Positions 62,887 to 64,000 of a stretch of 64,000 nucleotides of DNA are shown one piece after another (position 1 is the stretch's first letter; the number at the start of each line of letters is the position of its first letter). A program made the translations under genes and the position numbers. The DNA comes from Hordeum vulgare subsp. vulgare (taxonomy: Eukaryota > Streptophyta > Magnoliopsida > Poales > Poaceae). The notes under the pieces are model-generated. The model searched no databases. It worked only from the letters and a program-made list of their open reading frames with translations, and was not told where the DNA came from. The stretch covers positions 320,799,186 to 320,863,185 of the forward strand of contig NC_058520.1 in the NCBI RefSeq assembly GCF_904849725.1. Direction: 5' to 3'.

Positions 62887-64000
62887 ATATCTGCCTCTCA
62901 ACAATGCCATGAAAACCTTCAACCTGTTCAACCTAGCAAACCATTGATTGGCGATGTTACCGCTTGCTTAACCCTATGTTAGCATTGCTAGTTGCACGTG
63001 CAATTGCTTCCATGTGATAACATGGGTCCCTTGTCATATCACCATATTAAATGCTATTTAATTTAATGTACCTATATACTTGGTAAAAGGTGGAAGGCTC
63101 GGCCTATCTAGCCTGGTGTTTTGTTCCACCTTTGCCCCCTTAGTTTCGGCTACCGGTGTTATGTTCCATATTTGAGCGCTCCTAACACGATCGGGGTTGT
63201 TATGGGGACCCCCTTGATAATTCGTTTTAGATTAAAGCTGGTCTGGCATGGCCCAACATTGGTACTATTTGCCCAACATAATAATTCTGATAATACTTAA
63301 ATGCATAGGGAGTTAGCGCTACCCGAGGAGTAATTCTACATAATACAGGGGGGCCAGTGCTGATGGTGCTGGTCCAAAACAGAGCACTGTGTGGGGCCAA
63401 CCCAGGGAAACTTGGGTGATTTCTATCAGGCCACCGTATGCGTAGCTTATCCGTCGTGTCCTGAGAACGAGATACGCGGCTCCTATCGGGATCGTCGACA
63501 TGTCTGGTGCCCTTGCTGGATTAATTTTACCTTTGACGAGATATCTTGTGCATCGGGATTCCGGTGATGCTTTGGGTAATCTCAGAGTTGAGGTTTTCCA
63601 CTAAGGAATCCGACGAGATCGCGAGTGTCGTGATCGAGGATTTCTATGCAGCTTGTGGTAATTTGTGATGGACTAGTTGGAGCACCCCTGCAGGGTTAAA
63701 TCTTTCGGAAATCCGTTCCCGTGGTTATGTGGCAACGTGGAAACTTTGTTTAACACTGGTTCTAGATAACTTGAAGTTAACTTAAATAAAACTTTCCAAC
63801 TGTGTGCGTAACCGTGACTGTCTCTTTCGTGAGTTCCTTCTCCGATCGAGGACACGGTGGGGTTATGTCTGATGTAGGTAGGTGTTCAGGATCATTCACT
63901 TGATCATCAGTAGCTCACGACCGTGATGCGTAGATCTTCCCCCTCTTATTTCTTGTACTCGTAAGTTTAGCCACCAAATATATGCTTAGCCGCTGCTGCA

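Larger units (their letters stand above)
59677..64000 (+). repeat. Sukkula LTR, plus orientation, incomplete at window end (copy 5)
   Basis: Starts TGTGACAGCCCGATGCCGAC at 59677 and runs 4.3 kb to the edge, ending at the equivalent of about 20775 of copy 1. TATA box 60176-60184, GC-rich leader 60200-60854 (shadow ORFs on both strands), donor-like TAGG|GTGAGC at 60854/60855, acceptor-like CTCGATAG ending 62697. Could be a solo LTR or the 5' LTR of a whole element. Confidence 0.92.

Overview
This window is nuclear DNA of a large-genome grass of the Triticeae (barley/wheat/Aegilops/rye group). The evidence is the transposon content. Two copies of a BARE/Angela/WIS-type Copia retrotransposon have the diagnostic LTR start TGTTGGAAATATGCCC and LTR end CGTTCCCCAACA. 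Five copies of a very large (4.2-4.9 kb) LTR carry the Sukkula terminus (GTCACGCCCAAGATGCG), plus several 1.5-1.6 kb Gypsy LTRs and Stowaway MITEs. There are no bacterial features: no operons, ribosome binding sites or CRISPR. Nearly every long ORF is either an exon, a decayed retrotransposon frame, or a shadow in GC-rich LTR sequence.

Layout. 1-4282: 5' part of a BARE-type Copia on the minus strand. 4283-5689: a Gypsy mini-element whose only gene is an intact gag-protease ORF. 5690-11055: Gypsy debris, with one 1.5 kb LTR (7752-9253), a broken antisense accessory gene (9262-9996) and a second LTR with a clean TATA box. 11405-16760: a gene island free of LTR elements but carrying MITEs. It holds the one intact host gene found, a 14-exon casein kinase 1-like Ser/Thr kinase (CDS 12258-16097, 471 aa). 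17200-42753: a three-level nest. A minus-strand Gypsy element has a full-length minus-strand Sukkula LARD (20320-41849) inserted in its 5' LTR, and that LARD's internal domain carries a plus-strand BARE-type Copia (25995-34602) with a perfect 5-bp target duplication. 42754-50751: degraded Gypsy sequence and a Sukkula solo LTR (44883-49122) with an unrelated central segment that holds three tRNA-like modules. 50752-57389: a plus-strand Gypsy LTR plus gag start, with another Sukkula solo LTR (51120-55837) inside. 57390-64000: further Gypsy LTRs and a plus-strand Sukkula LTR running off the right edge.

How it works together. The kinase gene is the only sequence with a clear cellular role; all fourteen exons splice in frame at GT-AG sites and the catalytic residues are present. 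The rest is layered retrotransposition, and insertion order can be read from the nesting. The least explained signal is inside the Sukkula LTRs. All five have a TATA box and a splice-donor-like site ending the leader, and all five also have a short exon-like block behind a splice-acceptor-like site. Sukkula is generally regarded as non-coding, so this deserves checking. I do not see an obviously new multi-gene system.
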